Assembly: GCF_000504245.1 (NCBI RefSeq)
Contig: NZ_KI632509.1
Span: 5,173,502 to 5,237,501 of the forward strand
Reading direction: 5' to 3'
Length of the DNA: 64,000 nucleotides
From: Haloechinothrix halophila YIM 93223
GTDB lineage: Bacteria; Actinomycetota; Actinomycetes; Mycobacteriales; Pseudonocardiaceae
Shown here piece by piece: positions 15,910 through 24,581 of this stretch (its first letter is position 1; each line of letters opens with the position of its first letter). Under the pieces are notes generated by a model. The model ran no database searches. It worked only from the letters and a program-made list of their open reading frames with translations, and was not told the DNA's origin. Position numbers and translations under genes: made by a program.

Positions 15910-17118
15910 TCACTGCTTGTAGCCGTCCAGGAATCGGCCGATGCGGCGGATGGCTGTCTCCAGCTCGTCGGCCGCCGGCAGCGTGATGATGCGGAAATGG
16001 TCCGGCCTGTCCCAGTTGAACCCTGTCCCTTGCACCACGTGGATCTTCTCCCGCAGCAGCAGGTCGTAGACGAACTTCTCGTCGTCGTGGATGCGGTGGA
16101 CGTCCAGGTCGATGCGGGCGAACGCGTACAGCGCGCCGCGCGGTTTCACGCAGGAAACGCCGGGGATCTCGTTGAGCGCCTGCCATGCTCTGTCCCGCTG
16201 CTGGGTAAGCCTGCCGTCCGCCGCGACCAATCCGTCGATGGAGTCGTCACCCAGCGCGGCCTCGATGGCGTGCTGCGCTGGGCCGTTCGGGCATAGCCGC
16301 ATCCCGGCGAGCATGGTCAGGCCCTCGAGGTAATCCTTGGCGTGGCTGCGCGGGCCGGACACCACCAGCCACCCTGACCGGAACCCGGCGACCCGGTGGC
16401 TCTTGGACAGCCCGCTGAACGTCAGACAGACGACATCCGGCGCGATGGCACCGAGATGGTGATGCGTGGCGCCGTCATAGACGATGCGGTCATAGACCTC
16501 GTCGGCGAGGATCATCAGGTTGTGCCTGCGCGCCAGCTCCGCGATGCCGCGCAGCAGCTCGTCGGAATAGATCGCTCCGGTCGGGTTGTTCGGGTTGATC
16601 ACGACGATGGCCTTGGTGCGGTCGGTGATCTTGCTGGCGATGTCGGCGAGGTCGGGCTGCCAGTCGGCCGCCTCATCGCAGCGGTAGTGCACCGCGGTGC
16701 CGCCAGCCATCCTCGTCACCGCCGTCCAGAGTGGATAATCCGGGCTCGGCACGAGCAGCTCGTCGCCGCCGTCGACCAGCGCGTGCACCGCCATGGTCGC
16801 GAGCTCGGACACGCCGTTGCCGAGGTAGACGTCCTCGGTGCCGATGTCACTGAAGCCGCGCCGCAGGTAGTAGTCGGCGATCGCCTGGCGCGCGGAGAGC
16901 AGCCCGCGCGAGTCACCGTAGCCGTGTGACGTCGACAGCGCGCTGGTCATGGCGGTCAGGATGGAATCGGGCACCTCGAAGCCGAACGCGGCCGGATTGC
17001 CGGTGTTCAGGCGCAGCACCGAGTGACCCGCCGCTTCCAGCGCGTTGGCCTGCTCGACGACTGGTCCCCTGATCTCGTAGCAGACGCCCGCGAGCTTGCT
17101 CGACTGCCTGAACTCCAT
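15910..17118 (-). CDS. PLP-dependent class I/II aminotransferase (AlaA/AlaT-like)
   Basis: A 402-residue fold-type I aminotransferase. It shows NPNNPTG (175-181), Asp206 (ADEVYD), the PLP lysine Lys239 in SGLSKSHR, and Arg in GFRSGW. The overall sequence (RLNTGNPAAFGFEVP, HGYGDSRGL) is like the alanine/glutamate-pyruvate aminotransferases. The start MEFRQSSK at 17118 has GGAGG at 5-8 bases; ATG at 17130 lacks an SD. It is divergent from an HxlR gene, with clustered inverted repeats between, so it is probably regulated by that protein. Confidence 0.87.
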   Translation of the reverse strand: MEFRQSSKLAGVCYEIRGPVVEQANALEAAGHSVLRLNTGNPAAFGFEVPDSILTAMTSALSTSHGYGDSRGLLSARQAIADYYLRRGFSDIGTEDVYLGNGVSELATMAVHALVDGGDELLVPSPDYPLWTAVTRMAGGTAVHYRCDEAADWQPDLADIASKITDRTKAIVVINPNNPTGAIYSDELLRGIAELARRHNLMILADEVYDRIVYDGATHHHLGAIAPDVVCLTFSGLSKSHRVAGFRSGWLVVSGPRSHAKDYLEGLTMLAGMRLCPNGPAQHAIEAALGDDSIDGLVAADGRLTQQRDRAWQALNEIPGVSCVKPRGALYAFARIDLDVHRIHDDEKFVYDLLLREKIHVVQGTGFNWDRPDHFRIITLPAADELETAIRRIGRFLDGYKQ

Positions 17119-17153
17119 CTGGCCCTCCATGTCGCTGTCGTGGGGGCAGCTTA

Positions 17154-17188
17154 CTTGGTATTTCCAAGCCACTGCTTGGAAGGTCCAA
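17154..17188. promoter_or_regulatory. Overlapping inverted repeats, likely HxlR operator
   Basis: Three interlocked palindromes occur: CTTGG-N5-CCAAG (17154-17168), CCAAG-N6-CTTGG (17164-17179) and TTGGA-N3-TCCAA (17176-17188). All share CTTGG/CCAAG half-sites and fill the short gap between the aminotransferase and hxlR genes. Confidence 0.7.
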
Positions 17189-17204
17189 CTTCTCGGCTAG
17201 CCTG

Positions 17205-17840
17205 ATGCGTATGTCGCGTCGTAGCTATGCGCACTACTGCCCCGTCGCCCGATCGCTGGACGTCGTCGGCGAGCGCTGGACCCTGCTGATCGTGCGCGAG
17301 CTGGCGCTCGGACCGCGCCGCTACACCGACCTGCACGCCGACCTGCCTGGCATCAGCACCGACATGCTCGCGGCGCGACTCAAGGACATGGAGACCAACG
17401 GGCTCGTCGTGCGGCGCCGGCTGAGCGTCCCCGTCTGGGTGTACGAGCTGACGCCGCGCGGACACGAGTTGGTGCCGGTACTCGCTGGGCTGGCGCGCTG
17501 GGGATCCGAGCTACTCGGCGATGACGCCGACCCTACCGACGCACGGCGGGGGCACTGGTTCGCCATCCCGGTCGCGACCGCGCTCCGCCAAGCCGCCGAT
17601 GACGCCACCGGCACGGTCCGGGTGCGGGTGGATGACCACGGCTGGTGCCTGCGCATCGGTCCGGACGACGTCACGTTCCTCGAAGAAGACGACGCCGCGG
17701 ACGTCGACGCCCTGGTGCGCCTCGACACCGCCACCGCAACGGGGCTGGCGCGCGGCGACACCCTGCTGGACAAGGCGATCGCGAACGGCGACGTCCGGAT
17801 CGAGGGCACATCGGCGCTCGCGGCAGCGCTAGCGGGGTGA
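17205..17840 (+). CDS. HxlR family transcriptional regulator with C-terminal sterol-carrier-like domain
   Basis: A 211-residue protein. Residues 1-105 form the HxlR winged helix (CPVARSLDVVGERWTLLIVR, then GISTDMLAARLKDMETNGLV). Residues 120-211 resemble an SCP2-like pocket (VRVRVDDHGWCLRIGPDDVT, LDTATATGLARGDTLLDKAI), often fused to such regulators in actinobacteria as a ligand-binding part. Either ATG 17205 or ATG 17211 may be used. It faces the aminotransferase gene across the inverted repeats. The regulatory ligand is unknown. Confidence 0.85.
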   Translation: MRMSRRSYAHYCPVARSLDVVGERWTLLIVRELALGPRRYTDLHADLPGISTDMLAARLKDMETNGLVVRRRLSVPVWVYELTPRGHELVPVLAGLARWGSELLGDDADPTDARRGHWFAIPVATALRQAADDATGTVRVRVDDHGWCLRIGPDDVTFLEEDDAADVDALVRLDTATATGLARGDTLLDKAIANGDVRIEGTSALAAALAG

Positions 17841-18142
17841 GGCCGATGTCGCGTCGGCGTGGACAGCTTCACCGGCCGCACGCGAGCACGCCGCGCGCCG
17901 CATGTCGATCAACTTGCCCTGGATTACGACCATCAGAAAGGGACGAATCGAGCATTTGATGCTCCTACACCAGGGCAAGTTGATCGACTTCGCAACGGCG
18001 GGCCGATCACGCACCGACTTCGCAATGGCCGCCGCTTCGTCGTTGGTCCCGGAGCACAACGAAGTTTGTGCGTTGATCTCTACTGCTGAGCTGATCACGG
18101 TGTCACCATGCGAAGTCGGGCAACCGGCAGAAAGGCACGCGG
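17841..18142. other. Intergenic region dominated by a long hairpin
   Basis: About 300 bases without a credible gene. Apart from the hairpin at 17904-17988, nothing else is recognised except probable promoter sequence for the esterase gene and its AGAAAGG ribosome-binding site before 18143. Confidence 0.6.
17904..17988. repeat. Long inverted repeat of a dispersed hairpin family
   Basis: GTCGATCAACTTGCCCTGG (17904-17922) is repeated as its exact reverse complement at 17970-17988. Inside the 47-nt loop is a second stem, GAGCAT-TTG-ATGCTC (17950-17964). The same GTCGATCAACTT core occurs at 44370 with its own inverted partner. Confidence 0.8.
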
Positions 18143-20476
18143 ATGGCACTCTCGCGCACAACCCGGGTCGGCAGCCTCGCGGCGACACTCGCTGTGTTGG
18201 CTCAAGCGTCGGTGATGGCAGGGACGGTCTCGCCCGCCGCCGCGACCACATCGGACGAGCCATCCTCGCTGCCCACGGTCGAGTCCGGTGCGCGACCTGG
18301 CCCCGACGTCCTCTATGCGCCGCCGCCGGACGCACCGATCCTGGCGAACCACGACCCGCGGTTCGACGCCGAGCCGCTGCTGGTGTCCGGCACCGACGCC
18401 TACCGCGACGGCGAGTACCTGTACCAGGACTTCCTCTACGACGACTGCGGCGCCAACTCGGATGGCGCCGGCGCGGATTCGCAATCCGCCTGCGCGGGTG
18501 ACGTCACCTATCCGACTGACGACGCCAGCTACGGTGACAACGCCGCTGATCTGGTGGAGTTCCGCGTCGCCAGCGAGCGGAAACGAGTCACCTACCGCCT
18601 CACCTTCAACACGCTGCTGGCGAAGGACTCCACCATCGCCGCGATCGCCTTCGACGTCGACGGCGATGACGCCACTGGGTCCGCCACGCTGCCGCGCGAC
18701 CCCGGCGCGCCGTTCCCCGGCACGGACGAAGTGATCACCGCGTGGGGCACCGGTGCGGAGCACACGTCGTTCGCCACCGGCGAGACGACGTCGCTGGACA
18801 TCCGCACCGACATGTCCGCGAACCAGCTGACCATCACCGTGCCGCGCACGGTCAGCGACCCGAGCGGCACCTGGGAGACCACCGTCGCCACCGGGCTGTA
18901 TGACACCGACAGCGGCGGTTGGCTCCGGCCGCAACCCAGCTCGGACAACGAAACCCCTGGCGGCGCGGGCCCGATCGACCCCGCGCCGTCGGGCGTGCTC
19001 AACCTGGCGTTCCGGTTCAACGAGCCGGTACTGGGCAAGAACACGCCGCCGGACACCCGGCAGGCTGCGGCGATCGCGGCGCACGAACCGACCAGGTTCA
19101 GCCATCCGATCGACTTCGACGCGCTCGACGCCGGGGTGCGCCGCGACTCGGTGCCCGAGCACGGCACCACGATCCGGATGTTCCCGAGCAGGCTCGATCT
19201 GGGCGAGGGCCGCGATCTCGACGGCGGATTCCCGCAGTACCACGGCCAGCTCCAGCCCTACAGCCTCTACGTGCCGGAGAGCTACCAGCCGGGCGAACCG
19301 ACCGGGCTCACGCTGGCGCTGCACTCGCTGGGCCAGCGGTACTGGCAGTACAACGGCACCACCGGTGTCCAGCAGATCGGCGAGGCCCGCGACAACATCG
19401 TCGCCACCAGCTTCTCGCGCGGCCCTGACGGCTGGTACCAGCACGAGGCCGAGTACGACGTCTTCGAGATGTGGAACGACATCGCGCGCCACTTCACGCT
19501 TGACCCGGATAAGGCGGCGATCAGCGGCTACTCGATGGGCGGCTACGCGACGTATCGGCTGGGCACGCTGTATCCGGACCTTTTCGGCACGGCGTTCAGC
19601 ACCGTCGGGCCGCCCGGCGAAGGCATTTGGCTGCCACCAGCCGCGCCGACCGGTGGAGTCGAGACGCTGACGAACTTGTGGCTGGAGAACGCCCGCAACG
19701 TGCCGTATCTCAATGTGGTCGCGGGTGAGGACCAGTTGGTGCCGATCGTCGGGCCGCGGGCGCAGAACCTGGGTGCGCCGGAACACGGCATTCGCGGGTT
19801 CGATCAGCTCGGCTACCGGTTCCGGTTCGTCGTCTACCAGCCCGCCGACCACTTCACGCTGGCCGCGCTTGGCTACGACATTCCGATGGCGACGGACTTC
19901 CTCGGCGAGGCACGGGTCGACCGCAACCCACACCACGTGACGTTCGCGCGCGTGCCCGCCAGCGACGATCCGCCGCTCGGCCTGGTGCACGACCACGCCT
20001 ACTGGGTCTCAGGGTTGACGCCTGCGGACACGGCGGAAGGCGCGGGGTGGAACAACGGGTCCGACCTGCCCGCGAAGGGTGTCATCGACGCGTTCAGTCA
20101 CGGCTTCGGACGCGGCGACGCGCCAAGCACGTCCGGGGCCGACGCTGGTGTTGAGCCACTGCCGTACACCGAGGTGAACCGGTCCTGGGGCGAGCATCCT
20201 GACATCCCGGTGGCGAACCGGCTTGAGCTTGAGTTGAGCAACGTCGGCTCCGTCGAATTGGACCTGGCACGCGCGCGGCTCGACGCGCGGGAGCCGTTGA
20301 CGGTGACGACCACTGCCGACAGTGAGGGCGAGGTGCGGCTGGCCGGGCGGTTCATCCCCGCCACGCGGGTGCTGCGCGATGGCGAGCCGATCGACGCCGA
20401 CGTCCGCCCGCGCACCGCCACGCTGCCGATCGTCCCGGGCAGCCACACCTACACGCTGCTGCCGCCGGGACGCTGA
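18143..20476 (+). CDS. Large secreted esterase / prolyl-oligopeptidase-like hydrolase
   Basis: A 777-residue exported protein. A Sec signal (GSLAATLAVLAQASVMAG, cleavage near AAA) is followed by a beta-rich N-terminal half of about 350 residues with Asp-rich segments (FDVDGDDATG), then an alpha/beta hydrolase. The nucleophile elbow SGYSMGGYATYRLG has Ser near residue 463, with Asp in VVAGEDQLVP and His in PADHFTLAALG. The organisation resembles secreted polyester or peptide hydrolases. A start ATG is preceded by AGAAAGG. Polymer substrate unknown. It is not in an operon. Confidence 0.82.
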   Translation: MALSRTTRVGSLAATLAVLAQASVMAGTVSPAAATTSDEPSSLPTVESGARPGPDVLYAPPPDAPILANHDPRFDAEPLLVSGTDAYRDGEYLYQDFLYDDCGANSDGAGADSQSACAGDVTYPTDDASYGDNAADLVEFRVASERKRVTYRLTFNTLLAKDSTIAAIAFDVDGDDATGSATLPRDPGAPFPGTDEVITAWGTGAEHTSFATGETTSLDIRTDMSANQLTITVPRTVSDPSGTWETTVATGLYDTDSGGWLRPQPSSDNETPGGAGPIDPAPSGVLNLAFRFNEPVLGKNTPPDTRQAAAIAAHEPTRFSHPIDFDALDAGVRRDSVPEHGTTIRMFPSRLDLGEGRDLDGGFPQYHGQLQPYSLYVPESYQPGEPTGLTLALHSLGQRYWQYNGTTGVQQIGEARDNIVATSFSRGPDGWYQHEAEYDVFEMWNDIARHFTLDPDKAAISGYSMGGYATYRLGTLYPDLFGTAFSTVGPPGEGIWLPPAAPTGGVETLTNLWLENARNVPYLNVVAGEDQLVPIVGPRAQNLGAPEHGIRGFDQLGYRFRFVVYQPADHFTLAALGYDIPMATDFLGEARVDRNPHHVTFARVPASDDPPLGLVHDHAYWVSGLTPADTAEGAGWNNGSDLPAKGVIDAFSHGFGRGDAPSTSGADAGVEPLPYTEVNRSWGEHPDIPVANRLELELSNVGSVELDLARARLDAREPLTVTTTADSEGEVRLAGRFIPATRVLRDGEPIDADVRPRTATLPIVPGSHTYTLLPPGR

Positions 20477-20507
20477 TCCGCGCTAGGCGCCGCGAGGCTC
20501 GGCATGG

Positions 20508-21176
20508 CTACTCGCCGAGGGTCGCGGCGCGTTCGGCCGCGGCCCGCTCCGGACCGACGAAGGGAGCGAGCACGCTGTAGAGCAGGTCGGGAAGCAGCTC
20601 GGGAAGGCGGGCGGCGTCGCCTTGGTGCACCCGGTTGTAGATGACCTGGAAGACGGCACCGACGACAGTCTCCGCCGTCAGCTCCGGACCCATCGGCGGC
20701 CGCGGCATGCCGCGGGAGGACCGCGCGAGTTGGTCGGTCAGCTCGGCGAGTACCCAGCGCAGGCGATCCCGCGCCGCAGCGCCCGCCGACATGACCTCGA
20801 CGATGATCATCGCCGCCAGCGCGGGGTCACCGGACAGAAAAACGAGACACCGATCAAGGCAGTTCCGCACGCTCGCGATGTAGTCGTCCCCCGCGCGGTA
20901 GGCGGCAACCAGCTGCTCGGTCAGGCATTGGACCGCATCGTCGAACGCCGAGAGAAAGACGTCCTGCTTGTTCGTGAAGTGCTGGTAGAAGCTGCGCCGG
21001 GACACCCCCGCACGCTCGATGATGGCCGCCACCGTCGCGTCGCCGTATCCGCTGGCGCTGACGACGGGCGCCACCGCGGCGAGGATGCGCGCCCGCTGGT
21101 TACTCGCCACATAGTCAGCGGGCAGCCCGTGCCTTCCCGATGGCAGCTGGTGTGGCTGGCGCGACGTCGTTCCCAC
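20508..21176 (-). CDS. TetR family transcriptional regulator
   Basis: A 222-residue TetR protein, HTH at about residues 28-72 (RARILAAVAPVVSASGYGDA, then TVAAIIERAGVSRRSFYQHF), and a C-terminal domain with TVVGAVFQVIYNRVHQGDAA. A start at 21176 or the second codon cluster (MPADYVAS-like GTG/TTG starts) is possible. It converges on the esterase gene and is divergent from the small gene at 21234. Target unknown. Confidence 0.83.
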   Translation of the reverse strand: MGTTSRQPHQLPSGRHGLPADYVASNQRARILAAVAPVVSASGYGDATVAAIIERAGVSRRSFYQHFTNKQDVFLSAFDDAVQCLTEQLVAAYRAGDDYIASVRNCLDRCLVFLSGDPALAAMIIVEVMSAGAAARDRLRWVLAELTDQLARSSRGMPRPPMGPELTAETVVGAVFQVIYNRVHQGDAARLPELLPDLLYSVLAPFVGPERAAAERAATLGE

Positions 21177-21233
21177 GTACCTCGTTGCTTATCCGTGCAG
21201 GTCTTTCGGCGTAGAGGCCAAGGCTAAGCAATC

Positions 21234-21707
21234 GTGACCACCATGGGGGACGCAATGCGAGCAGAGCCACACAAGCAGGGCATCCCGGACCCAGCGCCGT
21301 GGTTCCGTCGCGCGATCGACGAGCTACACCGGCGGTGCCGCACGGCGTGCTCGGCGCAGGGGACGTGCGAGGACCGGTTCGCAGCGACGGTGACCGCCCT
21401 GATCGCGTGGACAACCGACTACCCGGACGCGGCGCGGCTCTACTGGTGTGATGTAGCGCCACACCACGACACCACAATTGTACAAATGGTGCTAACAGCA
21501 CGAACTCAACTGCCGCGAGTCATTGTGTGGCAACTTTCGCCATATCGGACAACTACTCTTCACGTGGTCATTATCGAATTCATCGCAGGCGTTGTCCGGC
21601 AGCAGATGAACGAAGCGTTACTACATGGCGAACCCAATCTCACCCATCTGGCAGAACGCATCACTCAGTTAGCCCCGATACTAACGTCTACCTGGCGCGA
21701 GACGTAA
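21234..21707 (+). CDS. Orphan protein resembling a TetR effector domain without HTH
   Basis: A 157-residue protein (GTG 21234; ATG 21243 or 21255 are alternatives). It is helical: AATVTALIAWTTDYPDAARL, HVVIIEFIAGVVRQQMNEAL and HLAERITQLAPILTSTW resemble the C-terminal effector half of TetR proteins, but no HTH is present. The A+T content is clearly higher than its neighbours, most of all past 21460. It might be a decayed regulator or a stand-alone ligand or partner domain for the divergent TetR. Function not recognised. Confidence 0.55.
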   Translation: MTTMGDAMRAEPHKQGIPDPAPWFRRAIDELHRRCRTACSAQGTCEDRFAATVTALIAWTTDYPDAARLYWCDVAPHHDTTIVQMVLTARTQLPRVIVWQLSPYRTTTLHVVIIEFIAGVVRQQMNEALLHGEPNLTHLAERITQLAPILTSTWRET

Positions 21708-21785
21708 TTATCTAGTGCTCGTTGACTTCCAGAAACGTCTATGTTTCTATATGTTTTCCCGAACCGGGAAACGAAAGGGGAAACA

Positions 21786-22493
21786 GTGAAGAAACCGACC
21801 AACATGATCTTCGCGGGACTCGCGGTTGCGGCGAGTTTCGTGCTGATCGCTCCCACCGCCGCGGCCGGCTCCACCACGATTCACCGCGACTCGGCAACCG
21901 GCGATCCTTATTCCGGTGCCGTGCACGGCGACCTGATCTCAGCAGCCGTGGAGTTCGAAAGTTCCGCTGGAAACGCGACGTGCGATCAGTCCACGCTGGA
22001 CGGGTCGGTCAACTCAGATGGCACAGATGCTGACATCGCTGACGCGTCCTACAGTGACAGCAGTGCCTCCGATGGGTCGTGCCCCAACGACCAAGGTGGG
22101 CGGACCACCATCACGCCGACCGACCTGCCGTGGAGCGGCGGGAACGTCACGTATGCACCGGAAACCGGTGGCCAGGACGGCACGATCACCATCAACAACG
22201 TGTCGGCAGAAGTTGATTCCACCAATTCGTGGGGAATGCAGATCACCTGTCACTTCGTCGGCGCAGGGGCCAATGACAGCGTGACCGGCTCGGTGTACAA
22301 CCCGGACAACGCGAATCGCCCTGTATCGTCCGTCGATGAGGCCCAAGCGGAACTGTCGCAAGTCGAGCTGACATTGACTAGCGGCGATCTCGGCTGCCCG
22401 AGCAGCGCCACGATGACGGCGACGTACTCAATTCTCGGCGAAACCGAATCCGGTTCCGGAACGTTCGATCAGACGCTCTACATCACGAGCTGA
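21786..22493 (+). CDS. Secreted beta-rich protein of unknown function
   Basis: A 235-residue exported protein from GTG 21786, with AGGGG before it. The signal is MIFAGLAVAASFVLIAPTAA. The mature part starts GSTTIHRDSATGDPYSGAV and is rich in Ser, Thr, Asp and Gly with four Cys (ATCDQ, GSCPN, ITCHF, LGCPS), likely two disulfides, and ends QTLYITS. The pattern (PYSGxVxGxLI, LPWSGGNVTYAP, VYNPDNxNRPVSS) is one I recognise from a secreted actinobacterial family without known role. A perfect hairpin follows. It lies next to a low-GC patch. Confidence 0.75.
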   Translation: MKKPTNMIFAGLAVAASFVLIAPTAAAGSTTIHRDSATGDPYSGAVHGDLISAAVEFESSAGNATCDQSTLDGSVNSDGTDADIADASYSDSSASDGSCPNDQGGRTTITPTDLPWSGGNVTYAPETGGQDGTITINNVSAEVDSTNSWGMQITCHFVGAGANDSVTGSVYNPDNANRPVSSVDEAQAELSQVELTLTSGDLGCPSSATMTATYSILGETESGSGTFDQTLYITS

Positions 22494-22520
22494 GCACCAA
22501 TTTCCGATCCTTCATGCGAT

Positions 22521-22566
22521 GCGTATGCCGACAGTTGCCCTACCACGGTCAACTGTCGGCATACGC
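22521..22566. terminator. Perfect 17-bp hairpin terminator
   Basis: GCGTATGCCGACAGTTG (22521-22537) pairs exactly with its complement at 22550-22566 over a 12-nt loop, between the convergent secreted-protein and IclR genes. Confidence 0.8.
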
Positions 22567-22578
22567 CTGCCGGCCCGG

Positions 22579-23361
22579 TTATCCGGCGGCCGCGAGGTCT
22601 TTCTCGATCCGCTCGCAGGCGGCGAGCAGTGGCGGCACCATGTCCCGCCGTAGTACCTCGGCGCTGGTCCTGCTGGCGTGGGTGGAGACGTTGACGGCGG
22701 CGATCACCGCGCCCGACCGGTCCCGCAGCGGCGCGGCGATCGACCGCAGGCCCTCCTCAAGCTCCTGGTCGACCATCGCCCAACCCTGCTGGCGAACCCG
22801 CGCCACCTCCTCGCGCAGCCGCTCCGGCGAGGTGATGGTCTGCGAGGTCAACGGCTTCAGCGTTGCCTCGGACAAGTAGGACTCCAGCGCGTCGTCGTCG
22901 AGCCCGGCGAGCAGCACGTGCCCCATCGATGTCGCGTACGCGGGAAAACGGGTCCCGACCGTAATGCTGACCGTCATGATGCGCGACACCGCGAACCGCG
23001 CGACATAGACAACGTCGGTGCCGTCCAGCACCGACACCGAACTGGACTCACCCACCTCGCCGGACAACCGTTCCAGGTGTGGCTGCGCCACCTCGGGCAG
23101 CGTCATGCCCGACAGCACCGCGTAGCCGAGTTCAAGCACCCTCGGTGTGAGCGAGAAGTGCTTGCCGTCGGTGCGGACGTATCCCAGGTCAGCAAGGGTG
23201 AGCAAGAAGCGCCGGGCGGCGGCCCGGGTCAGTCCGGTCGACTTCGCGACGTCCGACAGCGTTAGTTGCGGCGCATCGGCATGGAAGGCACGGATCACCG
23301 CGAGCCCGCGAGCGAGCGACTGCACGAAATGCACGCCGCGCTCGGACTCGTCGTCAACCAT
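22579..23361 (-). CDS. pcaR: IclR family regulator of protocatechuate catabolism (PcaR-like)
   Basis: A 260-residue IclR protein. The winged helix is LARGLAVIRAFHADAPQLTL, then SDVAKSTGLTRAAARRFLLT, and the effector domain contains YATSMGHVLLAGLDDDALES and SIAAPLRDRSGAVIAAVNVS, characteristic of PcaR/PobR/CatR-type members. The start MVDDESERG has GAAGGAG at 5-6 bases. It is the last gene of the pca operon on the same strand, 69 bases after pcaC, an arrangement that would give autoregulation. It probably activates or represses the operon in response to protocatechuate or beta-ketoadipate. The candidate binding site is at 30022-30055. Confidence 0.87.
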   Translation of the reverse strand: MVDDESERGVHFVQSLARGLAVIRAFHADAPQLTLSDVAKSTGLTRAAARRFLLTLADLGYVRTDGKHFSLTPRVLELGYAVLSGMTLPEVAQPHLERLSGEVGESSSVSVLDGTDVVYVARFAVSRIMTVSITVGTRFPAYATSMGHVLLAGLDDDALESYLSEATLKPLTSQTITSPERLREEVARVRQQGWAMVDQELEEGLRSIAAPLRDRSGAVIAAVNVSTHASRTSAEVLRRDMVPPLLAACERIEKDLAAAG

Positions 23362-23430
23362 GACCGCTCCTTCCCGCACAGATCTGCTGGCGCCGTGCGG
23401 TAACCGGTTCCAGCACGTAACCACGCGAGC

Positions 23431-23817
23431 CTAACTGGCAGCCGGGTCGCCCAGTTCGGCGAGCGTGTGCTTGGCGATGGCGAACGCGGCGTTCGCCCTG
23501 GGTACCCCGGCATAGACGCCGGTCTGCAACAGGACCTCACCGATCTCGTCCGCACTCAGGCCGTTGCGCACCGCGGCTCGCACATGCATCGCCAACTCGT
23601 TCTCGCAGCCCAGCGCCGTCAGTACCGCGAGTGTGATGCAGCTCCGCGTCCTGCGGTCCAACCCATCGCGGCCCCACACCGCGCCCCATGCGGCGCGGGT
23701 GATGTAGTCCTGAAATGGCTGGGTGAACTCGGTGGTACCCGCGATCGCGCGGTCGACGTGCTCATCGCCGAGCACCTCGCGGCGCACCGCCATTCCGTCA
23801 GCATACGAGTCGGTCAC
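23431..23817 (-). CDS. pcaC: 4-carboxymuconolactone decarboxylase
   Basis: A 128-residue protein of the CMD/AhpD-like family. It has DYITRAAWGAVWGRDGLDRR, the decarboxylase helix TLAVLTALGCENELAMHVRA with GCENELAMH, and QTGVYAGVPRANAAFAIA. It converts 4-carboxymuconolactone to beta-ketoadipate enol-lactone with loss of CO2. The start GTG overlaps the pcaD stop as GTGA, so the two are coupled but not fused; many actinobacteria carry the fused pcaL. Confidence 0.93.
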   Translation of the reverse strand: MTDSYADGMAVRREVLGDEHVDRAIAGTTEFTQPFQDYITRAAWGAVWGRDGLDRRTRSCITLAVLTALGCENELAMHVRAAVRNGLSADEIGEVLLQTGVYAGVPRANAAFAIAKHTLAELGDPAAS

Positions 23818-24581
23818 GACGCCTCCTTGAGGTGGTCAAGCAGCAACGACGTCACCGCCTCCGGTTGCTCGGCGCTGCCGAGATGCGCGGCGTCATCGAC
23901 CACCTCGAACCGTGCGCCGGGGACGCCGTCGGCTATGCGCCGGCCATGTTCCGGCGGGGTCGCTGGATCCTCGGCACCCGAGATGACCAGCGTCGGTGTG
24001 GTGATGGTGCCCAGGACGTCGAGCAGGTCCATCCGCTCGATCGCGCGGCAGCACCCCGCGTAGCCCTCAGCGGGCGTCGCCGCGACCATCCGCTGGTAGA
24101 AGTCGATCCGATCGGGATGCGCCGCGGCGAACTCCGGGGTGAACCACCGGGCGACCACAGCCTCCGCGACCGCGCCGGTCCCGTGCTCGGACACCATGCG
24201 CGCCCGCTCGGCCCACATCTCCGGAGGACCGAGTTTCGCGGCCGTGCAGCAGGCCGTCAGACTCGCGATCCGATCAGGACTGTGCGCCGCCAGCCACATG
24301 CCGAGCATCCCCCCGAGCGAGAGCCCCACCCAGTGCACCCGTGCCACACCGATGGCGTCCAGCAACTCGACCGCGTCGCCGCCGAGGTCATCAAGGCTGT
24401 ACGGACCGGGCGGCACCGGGGAGCCGCCGTGCCCCCTGTGGTCGTGGCGCACCACCCGGTACCCGGCGTCGGCCAGCGGGGCGACCTGCGGCTGCCACAT
24501 CCGCACGTCGCTGCCAAGCGACCCGCTGAGCACGACGACGGAGCCGTCCTCGGGGCCGTCGCTGACGTAGTGCGGTTCCAT
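23814..24581 (-). CDS. pcaD: 3-oxoadipate enol-lactonase
   Basis: A 255-residue alpha/beta hydrolase. VVLSGSLGSDVRMWQPQ is the PcaD-type oxyanion segment, WVGLSLGGMLGMWLA has the Ser nucleophile in GLSLGG, and the acid and base fall in ISGAEDPATPP and DDAAHLGSAEQP. It hydrolyses the enol-lactone to beta-ketoadipate. ATG 24581 shares one base with the pcaB stop (TGATG), with AAGGAGGG upstream; it overlaps pcaC by four bases. Confidence 0.93.
   Translation of the reverse strand: MEPHYVSDGPEDGSVVVLSGSLGSDVRMWQPQVAPLADAGYRVVRHDHRGHGGSPVPPGPYSLDDLGGDAVELLDAIGVARVHWVGLSLGGMLGMWLAAHSPDRIASLTACCTAAKLGPPEMWAERARMVSEHGTGAVAEAVVARWFTPEFAAAHPDRIDFYQRMVAATPAEGYAGCCRAIERMDLLDVLGTITTPTLVISGAEDPATPPEHGRRIADGVPGARFEVVDDAAHLGSAEQPEAVTSLLLDHLKEAS

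Noticed and set aside
18095-19996. A 633-codon open frame on the minus strand opposite the secreted esterase
   Set aside because: Its translation is low-complexity Arg/Val/Gly-rich with no motif, while the plus strand encodes a protein with signal peptide and catalytic motif. It is a product of high GC at third positions.
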